This document shows, in pieces, positions 1-5,008 of a stretch of 5,482 bases of DNA (its first letter is position 1; the number at the start of each line of letters is the position of its first letter). The translations under genes and the position numbers were made by a program. Origin of the DNA: Pseudomonadota bacterium (GTDB lineage Bacteria; Pseudomonadota; Alphaproteobacteria; Sphingomonadales; Sphingomonadaceae); NCBI GenBank assembly GCA_023427285.1, contig JAEZBH010000018.1, positions 1-5,482 of the forward strand, given 5' to 3'. The notes under the pieces are model-generated. The model did not search any database, was not told where the DNA came from, and was given only the letters and a program-made list of their open reading frames with translations.

Positions 1-2
1 CC

Positions 3-914
3 AAGCTCGCGCTGCGGGATGTGGATGAGCCGGACATTGCCGATGGACAGGTTCTTGTGGCGGTCCGGGCGGTTTCTCTCAACAATGGAGAGGTGCGCGA
101 AGCATTCGCCGCGCCGGCAGGTCATCGCTTTGGCTGGGACTTCGCCGGCACCGTCCTGCGTGCCCCAACCGGCGCCGGTGTGGCGGTTGGTGACCGCGTC
201 TTCGGGCTTGCAAGCGGAACCTGGGCTCAGCAGGTTGCGGTACCGGCGCAATTTCTGGCTCGCATTCCGGATGATCTCACCTTCGAAATGGCGGCAGCCT
301 TGCCGGTGGCCGGGATGACAGCTGCTGGCTGCCTGCTGAAAAAGCCACTCGAGCACGGCCAACGCTTGCTTGTCACTGCGGCAAGCGGCGGGGTTGGCGT
401 GCTCGTGATCCAGCTTGGCAAGGCCAGCGGTGCTCACGTGACTGCGCTCGTTCGGGACACATCGGCAGCGGCGCTGCTCCAGCGTTTGGGAGCCGATGAG
501 GTGGTGGATGCGGGCGGGGCGGCAGAGGGAGCACCCTATGATCTCATTCTGGAGGGTGTTGGCGGTGGCCTGCTCGGGCGGGCCCTGGAGTGGCTGGGCC
601 CGCGCGGTATGTGCGTGAACTTCGGCGATGCTGCGGGAGACGAGCTGACCACGTTCGATGCGCGCCGGTTCCGCTTGGGAGATGGAGACACCTTTGGCGG
701 CACGTCGCTTTACGGCTTCTTCCTTCTCGAAGAACTGTTGCGCCCTGTGCCGCTCAGGGCACCGGACCTGCTTGCCGATCTTGCGCGCCGCGTTGCGGCC
801 GGCACACTTGATCCTGTCGTCAGCCGTGTCGCAAGCTGGCGAGAGGCCGACGCGGTGGCACACGCGCTGCTGAACCGCGCGTATCAGGGCAAGGCAGTCC
901 TTTTGGTGGACTGA
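3..914 (+). CDS. Zinc-independent MDR-family oxidoreductase (quinone oxidoreductase-like), 5'-truncated by the window edge
   Basis: Probable NAD(P)H-dependent cytosolic reductase of the medium-chain dehydrogenase/reductase superfamily; the substrate cannot be told from sequence. The frame is open to the left edge, giving 303 visible residues beginning KLALRDVDEPD. This matches an MDR N-terminus lacking only about 10-20 residues, so the GTG at 21 is internal and not the start. The GroES-like domain shows VSLNNGEV and GWDFAGTV, followed by the GDRVFG turn. The Rossmann fold begins at LLVTAASGGVGVLVIQLG (about nt 363-416), the usual AASGGVG nucleotide-binding loop. C-terminal QGKAVLLVD is the typical family ending. 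The catalytic zinc motif (GHE) and the four-cysteine structural zinc loop are absent, so the zinc-free quinone oxidoreductase/enoyl reductase branch fits. A strong stem-loop lies 29 nt past the TGA. Family is secure; substrate is not. Confidence 0.9.
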   Translation, partial: KLALRDVDEPDIADGQVLVAVRAVSLNNGEVREAFAAPAGHRFGWDFAGTVLRAPTGAGVAVGDRVFGLASGTWAQQVAVPAQFLARIPDDLTFEMAAALPVAGMTAAGCLLKKPLEHGQRLLVTAASGGVGVLVIQLGKASGAHVTALVRDTSAAALLQRLGADEVVDAGGAAEGAPYDLILEGVGGGLLGRALEWLGPRGMCVNFGDAAGDELTTFDARRFRLGDGDTFGGTSLYGFFLLEELLRPVPLRAPDLLADLARRVAAGTLDPVVSRVASWREADAVAHALLNRAYQGKAVLLVD

Positions 915-943
915 GCGGCATTATCGCTCGGGCCAAGAATGAG

Positions 944-968
944 GGTCGCCGCCTTGTCAGCGGCGACC
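944..968 (+). terminator. Stem-loop after the MDR gene, possible terminator
   Basis: A perfect 9-bp inverted repeat, GGTCGCCGC (944-952) and GCGGCGACC (960-968), encloses a 7-nt loop and begins 29 nt past the TGA of the MDR gene. No T-run follows on the plus strand (TACGCCAATG comes next), so it is not a canonical Rho-independent terminator. It may act as a transcript 3' end stabiliser or a non-canonical terminator. Confidence 0.4.
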
Positions 969-1005
969 TACGCCAATGAGCGCTGTCGAGGGCACCCGAA
1001 GGATG

Positions 1006-1101
1006 TGCTGCCCGGGCGTAGCGCGTGGTGAAGGGATGGGCGTTTTTCTCATAAGCCAGCGCAGCCTTGTCCCAATGGCTGGCATCCTCAAACTCGCGCA
1101 C
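1006..1101 (-). pseudogene. Possible N-terminal remnant of a class I SAM-dependent methyltransferase
   Basis: Read on the minus strand from a GTG at 1101, preceded by GGAGG (1110-1106), the sequence encodes about 32 residues. They contain SHWDKAALAYEKNAHPFTTR followed by YARAA. From memory this resembles the opening helix of class I methyltransferases (HWDxAAxxYE...FTxxFAxAAL), which precedes the SAM-binding strand. Here the frame continues as HPSGALDSAHWRR and never reaches a motif I of the type hDxGxGxG; the open frame then runs into the opposite strand of the MDR gene. The resemblance suggests a truncated gene remnant in the convergent intergenic region. It is short, so chance similarity or a small unrelated ORF cannot be excluded. 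Confidence 0.33.
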
Positions 1102-1264
1102 AGGGCCTCCAAATCGGTTTTTTGTGTGCCGAAAACACATGCTGCATCACATGGCCGGGCCGAGGGTCCCCCAAACCGGATGATGCCCTGCAAGAGGCCT
1201 AGACGCTGCGGCTGACCTGCCTCGATGAGATTAGCCTTCCGGATTGGGCGAGCGGTGCCGGGGC

Positions 1265-1296
1265 TGTCCTCAGGGTTGCCGCAGCACCTGAGGACA
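1265..1296 (-). terminator. Strong stem-loop after the protease gene, possible terminator
   Basis: A perfect 10-bp inverted repeat, TGTCCTCAGG (1265-1274) and CCTGAGGACA (1287-1296), encloses a 12-nt loop that can add a small TGC/GCA stem. It starts 10 nt beyond the TGA of the minus-strand protease gene, the usual place for a transcript end. On the minus strand GCCCCGG follows rather than a U-run, so intrinsic termination is not certain. It could instead protect the mRNA 3' end. Confidence 0.5.
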
Positions 1297-1306
1297 TCCC
1301 GGCAGA

Positions 1307-2551
1307 TCAGTAGTAGTTGGCGGATTTCAGGGTCACGCTCCGGCCATCTGACAGCGTCAGCTGGAATTCGCGTCCGACTGGCCCGCGGCCCCATCCGCTG
1401 GCGAACGGGACAGGATTTCCGGTGGCAGCATCCCGCACGTGGGTAATCACGTCCCCAACCTTCAGACCGGCCTCCTCGGCGGGAGACCCCGTCGCCACGT
1501 GAAGGATTTCCGCGCTTCCTTCCGCCAGCTTGAGCGTAAGCCCCGTCGTGTTGGCCTCGAACGGCGTGGCCGTATCTGCAGAGCCTCCAAACAAGACCTG
1601 CTCGTTCGGGAAGTCGATGACGAGGTGAAAGCGGCTGAGCAGCGGCATGCCGAGATTCCCGTCGAGTTTGCCCGATCGCTCATACTCGGTACGCACGCCC
1701 TTGAGTGGCGACGAGATGTCGGTGAATGTCGCGCCTCCCAGACGTACATCGCGCAGGCGCGTCATGCCTTCGCTGTGCATGCCGCCCCAGCCTCCGCTTA
1801 GCGTGGTGGAGACACGGCGGTCCTTCAGGAAAGCGGCGTTGTCCCAGAACCGTGGGTAGAGCACCGCGGGCCAGGCGTTGCCAAGATCAAAGAGCATGCG
1901 CGCGCTGCGACCCTCGATCTCTATATCGATCGCACGGTTGCCGTCCGCCGGGAACAGCTTGGTCGCGCGCATGTCCTGGGGAGCGCGGAACTTTGCGGGA
2001 TCTCGAAACGCAATTCGGCGGTTGGCGAAGTCGATGTCGACGATCGTCTTGGCGAACACGGCACCGCCCAGCACCATCGGCAGCGGGTGGTTGATCGCTT
2101 TCTCCAATGTCTCAAGGTCGACGCCGACATTCTCCCCGCCCGTGATGGTCAGATCGCCCAAGCGGATGACGACACCGTGGACGACCCCATATTGGCCCGA
2201 GCCTCCGCTTCCCTCAGCGGTCAGGTCGCCAACCGACTTAAGGCCGAGTGTGTTCACGAACCGCCGGTCGAGAACGGTTGCCGAAGCGCCGCTGTCGAGC
2301 ATGACCTTGACGGGCTGTCCGTTGACGGTCGCCGGAAGGAAGATCCGGACGTTGTTTTCCAGCTCGAACGGTAGCCAGCCACTGCTGTCCCGCCCTTCGG
2401 CAAAGGTCAGAGTGGCGTCGGCAGGTGCATGATCTGCGGAGGCCTCTGTCTGGGCCGCGACCGGTCGCACGGTGGCAACGGTCATGGGCATGGCCAGGGT
2501 GCCGGAGAGCAGAAGAAGTCGCAATGCGCGGTGCGGTAGTTTAGAAGGCAT
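1307..2551 (-). CDS. Exported retropepsin-like aspartyl protease family protein with C-terminal PDZ domain
   Basis: A 414-residue protein predicted to be exported to the periplasm. I chose the ATG at 2551 because AGGA (2562-2559) lies 7 nt upstream and a clear signal peptide follows: basic MPSKLPHR, a hydrophobic stretch at residues 12-24, and likely cleavage after VAA (31-33). A GTG at 2602 gives a longer frame, but it would put a charged MGVGKRRR tail before the signal. Lobe one has the catalytic-type motif VMLDSGAS (D86) and hydrophobic-Gly motif MVLGG (159-163). Lobe two has MLFDLGNA (D222), where the Ser/Thr of D-S/T-G is Leu, and NLGMPLLSRF (299-308). Residues about 337-412 form a PDZ domain (GSPAEEAGLKVGDVI, 355-369). 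Retropepsin-like proteins normally dimerise; here two lobes are fused as in pepsins. Substrate unknown, and activity needs proof given the altered second motif. Confidence 0.85.
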   Translation of the reverse strand: MPSKLPHRALRLLLLSGTLAMPMTVATVRPVAAQTEASADHAPADATLTFAEGRDSSGWLPFELENNVRIFLPATVNGQPVKVMLDSGASATVLDRRFVNTLGLKSVGDLTAEGSGGSGQYGVVHGVVIRLGDLTITGGENVGVDLETLEKAINHPLPMVLGGAVFAKTIVDIDFANRRIAFRDPAKFRAPQDMRATKLFPADGNRAIDIEIEGRSARMLFDLGNAWPAVLYPRFWDNAAFLKDRRVSTTLSGGWGGMHSEGMTRLRDVRLGGATFTDISSPLKGVRTEYERSGKLDGNLGMPLLSRFHLVIDFPNEQVLFGGSADTATPFEANTTGLTLKLAEGSAEILHVATGSPAEEAGLKVGDVITHVRDAATGNPVPFASGWGRGPVGREFQLTLSDGRSVTLKSANYY

Positions 2552-2694
2552 GAATGGTTCCTGCAATCTGGGGGGGGCACGCCGGCGCTTGCCGACGCCC
2601 ACAAGGATGTGTGTTAGGCGTTGATGAATTCGTGACGATGGATCACGTCTTCAGTGAATGCGAGCCTCTCGCCCCTTCGCATCGCCCTCGCGTG
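2552..2694 (-). other. Leader region between the RidA-like gene and the protease gene, with a G8 tract
   Basis: This 143-bp gap sits between two co-oriented minus-strand genes. Close to the RidA-like stop are two mutually exclusive perfect inverted repeats: ATGCGA (2658-2663) with TCGCAT (2677-2682), and GCGAG (2660-2664) with CTCGC (2668-2672). Neither is followed by a U-run. Nearer the protease, the minus strand can fold GTCGGC-AAGC-GCCGGC with one wobble pair. A homopolymer of eight G on the plus strand (2570-2577) lies just upstream of the protease ribosome binding site (AGGA, 2562-2559). I could not find a convincing -35/-10 pair, so whether the protease has its own promoter or is read through from ridA is open. 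Confidence 0.4.
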
Positions 2695-3093
2695 TCAAGC
2701 GGCTGCCGGGATGCGCGCGATGACCTTGATTTCGAAATCGAACCCGGCGAGCCAGTTTACGCCAACTGCAGTCCAGTTCGGGTAGGGCGGCTCACCTATC
2801 ACCTCGTTGCGCACTTTCATGATCGTCTCGAACTGCGCTTCCGGATTGGTGTGAAAGGTGGTGACGTCCACCACGTCTTCGAACGAGCATCCCGCGGCCT
2901 GCAGAACGGCGTTGAGGTTGGTGAATGCACGGCGCACCTGGTCTTCGAACACGGGCTCCGGCGAACCATCATCTCGGCTGCCGACCTGACCCGAGACAAA
3001 CAGGAGGTCGCCGGACCGGATCGCTGCGGAATAGCGATGCTCGTTATACAAAGCATGTCGATTAGCGGGAAAAACAGCCTCTCGCTTGGTCAT
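2695..3093 (-). CDS. RidA (YjgF/YER057c/UK114) family protein, atypical active site
   Basis: A 132-residue protein, the usual length for the family, which forms cytosolic trimers with clefts between subunits. Family signatures are GDLLFVSGQVG (28-38), VRRAFTNLNAVLQAAG (53-68), DVVDVTTFHTN (73-83) and the C-terminal strand FEIKVIARIP (120-129). Classical RidA hydrolyses reactive enamine/imine intermediates such as 2-aminoacrylate, using an arginine (R105 in E. coli) that binds the substrate carboxylate. My alignment by eye (FPARSCVEV against YPNWTAVGV) puts Trp107 at that position, while the glutamate equivalent to E120 is kept (E121). Imine deaminase activity is therefore doubtful, as in Rid subfamilies that lack this Arg. 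The start ATG has AAGGA (3105-3101) 7 nt upstream. It follows the NmrA-like gene by 48 bp on the same strand, so co-transcription is likely. Confidence 0.9.
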   Translation of the reverse strand: MTKREAVFPANRHALYNEHRYSAAIRSGDLLFVSGQVGSRDDGSPEPVFEDQVRRAFTNLNAVLQAAGCSFEDVVDVTTFHTNPEAQFETIMKVRNEVIGEPPYPNWTAVGVNWLAGFDFEIKVIARIPAAA

Positions 3094-3141
3094 AAAGACG
3101 TCCTTTCAGATTTGTTTTTTTGAGGAAGTTGCAGATGTTGG

Positions 3142-4068
3142 TTAGCCGTGGCCGTATTGCCACGTCGCGGTAGAGGCGAGCGCCCCGGCAAATGCCTCTC
3201 GACCGCTTCCCGCAAGCCAGGAGCGAAACATTTTCATGTCCGGGTGGAGCTGGCGCAGCTGCGCCAGATCCGCACTGCCGGTGATAATACCGCTGTCCAT
3301 GAGGTTGGCGAGCTTTCCCAGAAAGGGATTGCCAGCCAGCACCGCGTCCTCGAACCGGGCGTAGGTGATGGGTTTTCCTGCTGCATCGCTGAATGCGGCC
3401 GCGATCTCATTCCCCGTCACCGTATCGCTTGCCAGCGCGATCGTCTTTCCTGCGAAGCGAACCGGATCGGCGAAAATCGGTGCCACGAACGCGCCGATGT
3501 CTTCTACGGCGAGAAGCTGCACGGGTTGATCGGGATGGGTGAGGAAGGTGAAGCTCCCTGTCTCAAGGCCGAACCCCGGCATAACCAGCATGTCCATAAA
3601 GGCGGCAGGCCGCACGATTGTCGTGGGTATCGGCAGGCTGCGAATGTGCTGCTCGATGCGGAGCTTGGAGTCGAAATGGCCCATGCCGGTGGGTTCACCG
3701 TCCCGGACATCGACCGAGCTATAGATCAGGTGCGAAACCCCGCTTTCCACGGCAAGATCGGCGATGGTGGTTCCGAAAAGAACCTCCTCCTCATCCGACA
3801 CGCCGTAGAGCGCTCCCTGGCCCGAACTAGGCTGGACGCTGAACACGCCGTACACGCCGTTCATGGCGGCACGGATCGATTGCGTATCGGCAAGGTCGCC
3901 GCGTACCAGCTCGACACCCGCCTTTGCGAGCGCCTGCGCTTTGGCCGAGCCGGGGTCGCGAACCAGCGCGCGGACCGGCCAGCCAGCCTTTAAGAGTGCG
4001 GTTGCGACCGACCCCCCCTGCTGGCCGGTTGCACCGAAAACTAGAACAGTCTGTTCTTCATATGGCAT
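3142..4068 (-). CDS. NmrA-family NAD(P)-binding protein (atypical short-chain dehydrogenase/reductase)
   Basis: A 308-residue cytosolic protein, the full family length. The Rossmann fold opens with TVLVFGATGQQGGSVATALL (7-26), giving the GxxGxxG loop, followed by VRALVRDP (32-39) and ELVRGDLAD (53-61). The later strand HLIYSSVD (113-120) precedes HFDSK (131-135). His therefore occupies the Tyr position of the YxxxK pair while Lys135 is kept, as is common in NmrA/HSCARG-like members. IVRPAAFMDML (151-161) is typical of the substrate-side segment. Relatives are NAD(P)H quinone reductases or NADPH redox sensors. It is divergent from an HxlR regulator, an arrangement like E. coli ytfG-ytfH, which supports a quinone or electrophile response role by inference. 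The ATG at 4068 is preferred; an in-frame GTG at 4074, with AAGG 9 nt upstream of it, is a credible alternative adding two residues. Confidence 0.9.
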   Translation of the reverse strand: MPYEEQTVLVFGATGQQGGSVATALLKAGWPVRALVRDPGSAKAQALAKAGVELVRGDLADTQSIRAAMNGVYGVFSVQPSSGQGALYGVSDEEEVLFGTTIADLAVESGVSHLIYSSVDVRDGEPTGMGHFDSKLRIEQHIRSLPIPTTIVRPAAFMDMLVMPGFGLETGSFTFLTHPDQPVQLLAVEDIGAFVAPIFADPVRFAGKTIALASDTVTGNEIAAAFSDAAGKPITYARFEDAVLAGNPFLGKLANLMDSGIITGSADLAQLRQLHPDMKMFRSWLAGSGREAFAGALASTATWQYGHG

Positions 4069-4098
4069 AAGCACAATCTCGCGCCTTAACGTGGACTA

Positions 4099-4126
4099 CT
4101 TATATAGGCCTGAGTTGAAGTGCCAA
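4099..4126 (-). promoter_or_regulatory. Predicted sigma-70-type promoter for the nmrA-like/ridA-like operon
   Basis: On the minus strand, TTGGCA (4126-4121; one mismatch to TTGACA) is followed after 16 nt by TATAAG (4104-4099; one mismatch to TATAAT). Transcription would start near 4092, about 24 nt upstream of the ATG at 4068. The -35 box overlaps the left arm and spacer of the GTGCC-N7-GGCAC palindrome, so a bound regulator would block polymerase. Confidence 0.6.
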
Positions 4127-4156
4127 AAGACGGCACATTTTTGTGGCTTAGGCACA
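4120..4156. promoter_or_regulatory. Candidate HxlR operator: two adjacent inverted repeats
   Basis: A perfect palindrome GTGCC (4120-4124) N7 GGCAC (4132-4136) is followed by an imperfect one, TGTGGCTTAGGCACA (4142-4156), with TGTG/CACA outer arms. The half-site GGCACA recurs at 4132 and 4151, 19 bp apart and so on nearly the same helix face. It lies in the 100-bp space between the divergent nmrA-like and hxlR genes. The first copy overlaps the -35 of the former; the second ends at the ribosome binding site of the latter. This fits repression plus autoregulation by a dimeric HxlR protein, which is an inference. Confidence 0.45.
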
Positions 4157-4162
4157 AGGAGG
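4156..4162 (+). promoter_or_regulatory. Strong Shine-Dalgarno site that fixes the TTG start of the HxlR gene
   Basis: AAGGAGG (4156-4162) is close to a full anti-16S match and sits 6 nt before TTG at 4169. No ATG or GTG in this frame near the family's normal N-terminus is as well placed; the ATG at 4185 is out of frame. The site therefore decides the start. Confidence 0.8.
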
Positions 4163-4168
4163 ATACCA

Positions 4169-4576
4169 TTGCAGGAAGAGATCTATGGGCGACCTTATAA
4201 GCAGACCGATCAGGGACCGGTTTTTCGCCCTTGCGCCCCGCACAGTGTGCTGGCGCGGCTGGGGGACAAATGGACGATCCTTGTCATGTCCCATCTTGCA
4301 GCGGCGTCCGGCCACCGCCTTCGCTTTTCGGCGCTCAAGAACGGGATCGAGGGCATCACGCAGCGCATGCTGACGCTGACCCTGCGCAACCTGGAGCGTG
4401 ACGGACTGCTGATCCGGCATTACTTTCCCGAGGTGCCGCCCCGTGTCGAATATGAGCTGACCGAAATGGGTGCAAGCATGTTGCCGGCCCTGGAAGGCTT
4501 CACGTCCTGGATCCGGGAAAACTGGCCGCAGATCGAGGCCAACCGCATCGCTTACGATGAGGCGGAGCAGCGATAG
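4169..4576 (+). CDS. HxlR-family (DUF24) winged helix-turn-helix transcriptional regulator
   Basis: A 135-residue DNA-binding protein of normal family length, starting at TTG. Longer in-frame starts run back into the opposite-strand nmrA-like gene and add no family sequence. Domain order: N-terminal PCAPHSVLARLGDKWTILVM (21-40) with the family LGDKW core; recognition-helix region GITQRMLTLTLRNLERDGL (62-80); wing RHYFPEVPPRVEYELTEMG (83-101); and a C-terminal dimerisation helix to about residue 130. Cys22, ten residues before the Gly of LGDKW, matches the conserved cysteine that senses diamide, quinones or hypochlorite in YodB, HypR and QorR. It is divergent from the nmrA-like/ridA-like pair and probably represses it by binding the palindromes at 4120-4156. 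Inducer unknown. No obvious plus-strand -35/-10 pair stands out. Confidence 0.93.
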   Translation: MQEEIYGRPYKQTDQGPVFRPCAPHSVLARLGDKWTILVMSHLAAASGHRLRFSALKNGIEGITQRMLTLTLRNLERDGLLIRHYFPEVPPRVEYELTEMGASMLPALEGFTSWIRENWPQIEANRIAYDEAEQR

Positions 4577-4784
4577 GCGCCGTCGCTCAAAGAACCACGA
4601 GCGTCAGGTCCTGCCCCTGAAGATCAAGCAGACGCGGCGAGACGTAGCTCCTAGACCACGCTTAAGCGGCACTCCGGAAAGTGCGAAAGAACCTGCGCGG
4701 TATCCGAAATGGCATTATCAGGACAATCAGGCGCGCTTCCACCGCGGCCCAAGGTTTCAGAGGCCGGCGGCGTTTGCGGCAGAC
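4577..4784. other. Intergenic stretch with no recognisable feature
   Basis: After the TAG of the HxlR gene I find no credible gene in either strand up to 4784. The short open frames here have unlikely arginine- and serine-rich compositions and no family motif or good ribosome binding site. No obvious terminator with a T-run follows the HxlR stop. The stretch may be decayed sequence. Confidence 0.5.
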
Positions 4785-4824
4785 CGACAGGGATTGGCTC
4801 TGTGGTGGAAGCCTCTCCCTGTCG
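4785..4824. repeat. Perfect 9-bp inverted repeat forming an extended hairpin
   Basis: CGACAGGGA (4785-4793) and TCCCTGTCG (4816-4824) are perfect reverse complements. Inside, GGCT (4796-4799) and AGCC (4810-4813) continue the stem across a 2x2 internal loop. No T-run follows on the plus strand, so a terminator role for the distant HxlR gene is weak. It abuts the further hairpins that begin at 4826. Confidence 0.5.
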
Positions 4825-4831
4825 TCAACCC

Positions 4832-4937
4832 TAGAGCGGGTTGCAATCTGCTCGGCAAGCATCTTGCCCGCTCTTAGCTATTGGTTGGTCGCGCTTTCTT
4901 AACCGCAAAACATGCGTTTTGCTCGAAAGTCGCTCTA
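4832..4937. repeat. Putative intergenic palindromic repeat element (REP/MITE-like) with TAGAGCG termini
   Basis: The 106-bp segment is bounded by 7-bp perfect inverted ends, TAGAGCG (4832-4838) and CGCTCTA (4931-4937). It holds nested palindromes: AGAGCGGG (4833-4840) with CCCGCTCT (4867-4874); GGCAAG-CAT-CTTGCC (4854-4868); and GCAAAAC-ATGC-GTTTTGC (4905-4922), itself flanked by CTTTC (4894-4898) and GAAAG (4925-4929). Overlapping the left end is CAACCC (4826-4831) with GGGTTG (4838-4843). Intergenic repeats with AGAGC-type ends are dispersed in many alphaproteobacterial genomes, which is why I call it a repeat. With a single copy in view, dispersal is not shown. Coding potential is nil. Confidence 0.45.
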
Positions 4938-4961
4938 ACCCAAACAAGATATGAAGCGATA

Positions 4962-4978
4962 CACTCACCCTGTGAGTG
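4962..4978 (-). terminator. Hairpin downstream of the TonB-dependent receptor gene, possible terminator
   Basis: CACTCAC (4962-4968) and GTGAGTG (4972-4978) form a perfect 7-bp stem with a 3-nt loop. It lies 30 nt beyond the TGA of the minus-strand receptor gene. On the minus strand it is followed by TATCGCTTCATATCTTGTTT, which is moderately T-rich but not a clean U-run. A terminator for the receptor gene is plausible. Confidence 0.45.
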
Positions 4979-5008
4979 GCTCATTCCGAGTGGGGAAGGT
5001 CGCCTTTA

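Noticed and set aside
957..1394. Long minus-strand open frame (145 codons) spanning the intergenic gap and the protease 3' end
   Set aside because: It overlaps the end of the well-supported protease gene on the same strand in another frame and has no family signature. The possible methyltransferase-like signal lies in a different frame.
1878..2432. 184-codon plus-strand open frame opposite the protease gene
   Set aside because: It is antisense to a protein with a signal peptide, DSGAS motif and PDZ domain; no motif or ribosome binding site supports it.
2554..3123. 189-codon plus-strand open frame opposite the RidA-like gene
   Set aside because: It covers the antisense of a clear RidA family gene plus its leader. 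Its translation shows no family resemblance.
3148..3993. 281-codon plus-strand open frame opposite the nmrA-like gene
   Set aside because: It is the antisense shadow of a gene with clear NmrA motifs. The composition is rich in Arg, His and Gly with no recognisable domain.
3863..4168. N-terminal extension of the HxlR protein by 102 codons from an ATG at 3863
   Set aside because: It would overlap the opposite-strand nmrA-like gene and cross its promoter. The family begins close to the TTG at 4169, which has a strong ribosome binding site.
4662..4862. 66-codon minus-strand open frame (MLAEQIATRSRV...) in the 3' gap
   Set aside because: It crosses several palindromes, has no good ribosome binding site, and its Arg-rich sequence matches nothing I recognise.
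4832..4937. Intact insertion sequence or CRISPR repeat array
   Set aside because: No transposase frame lies between the inverted ends, and there are no regularly spaced direct repeats, so only a small palindromic element is supported.
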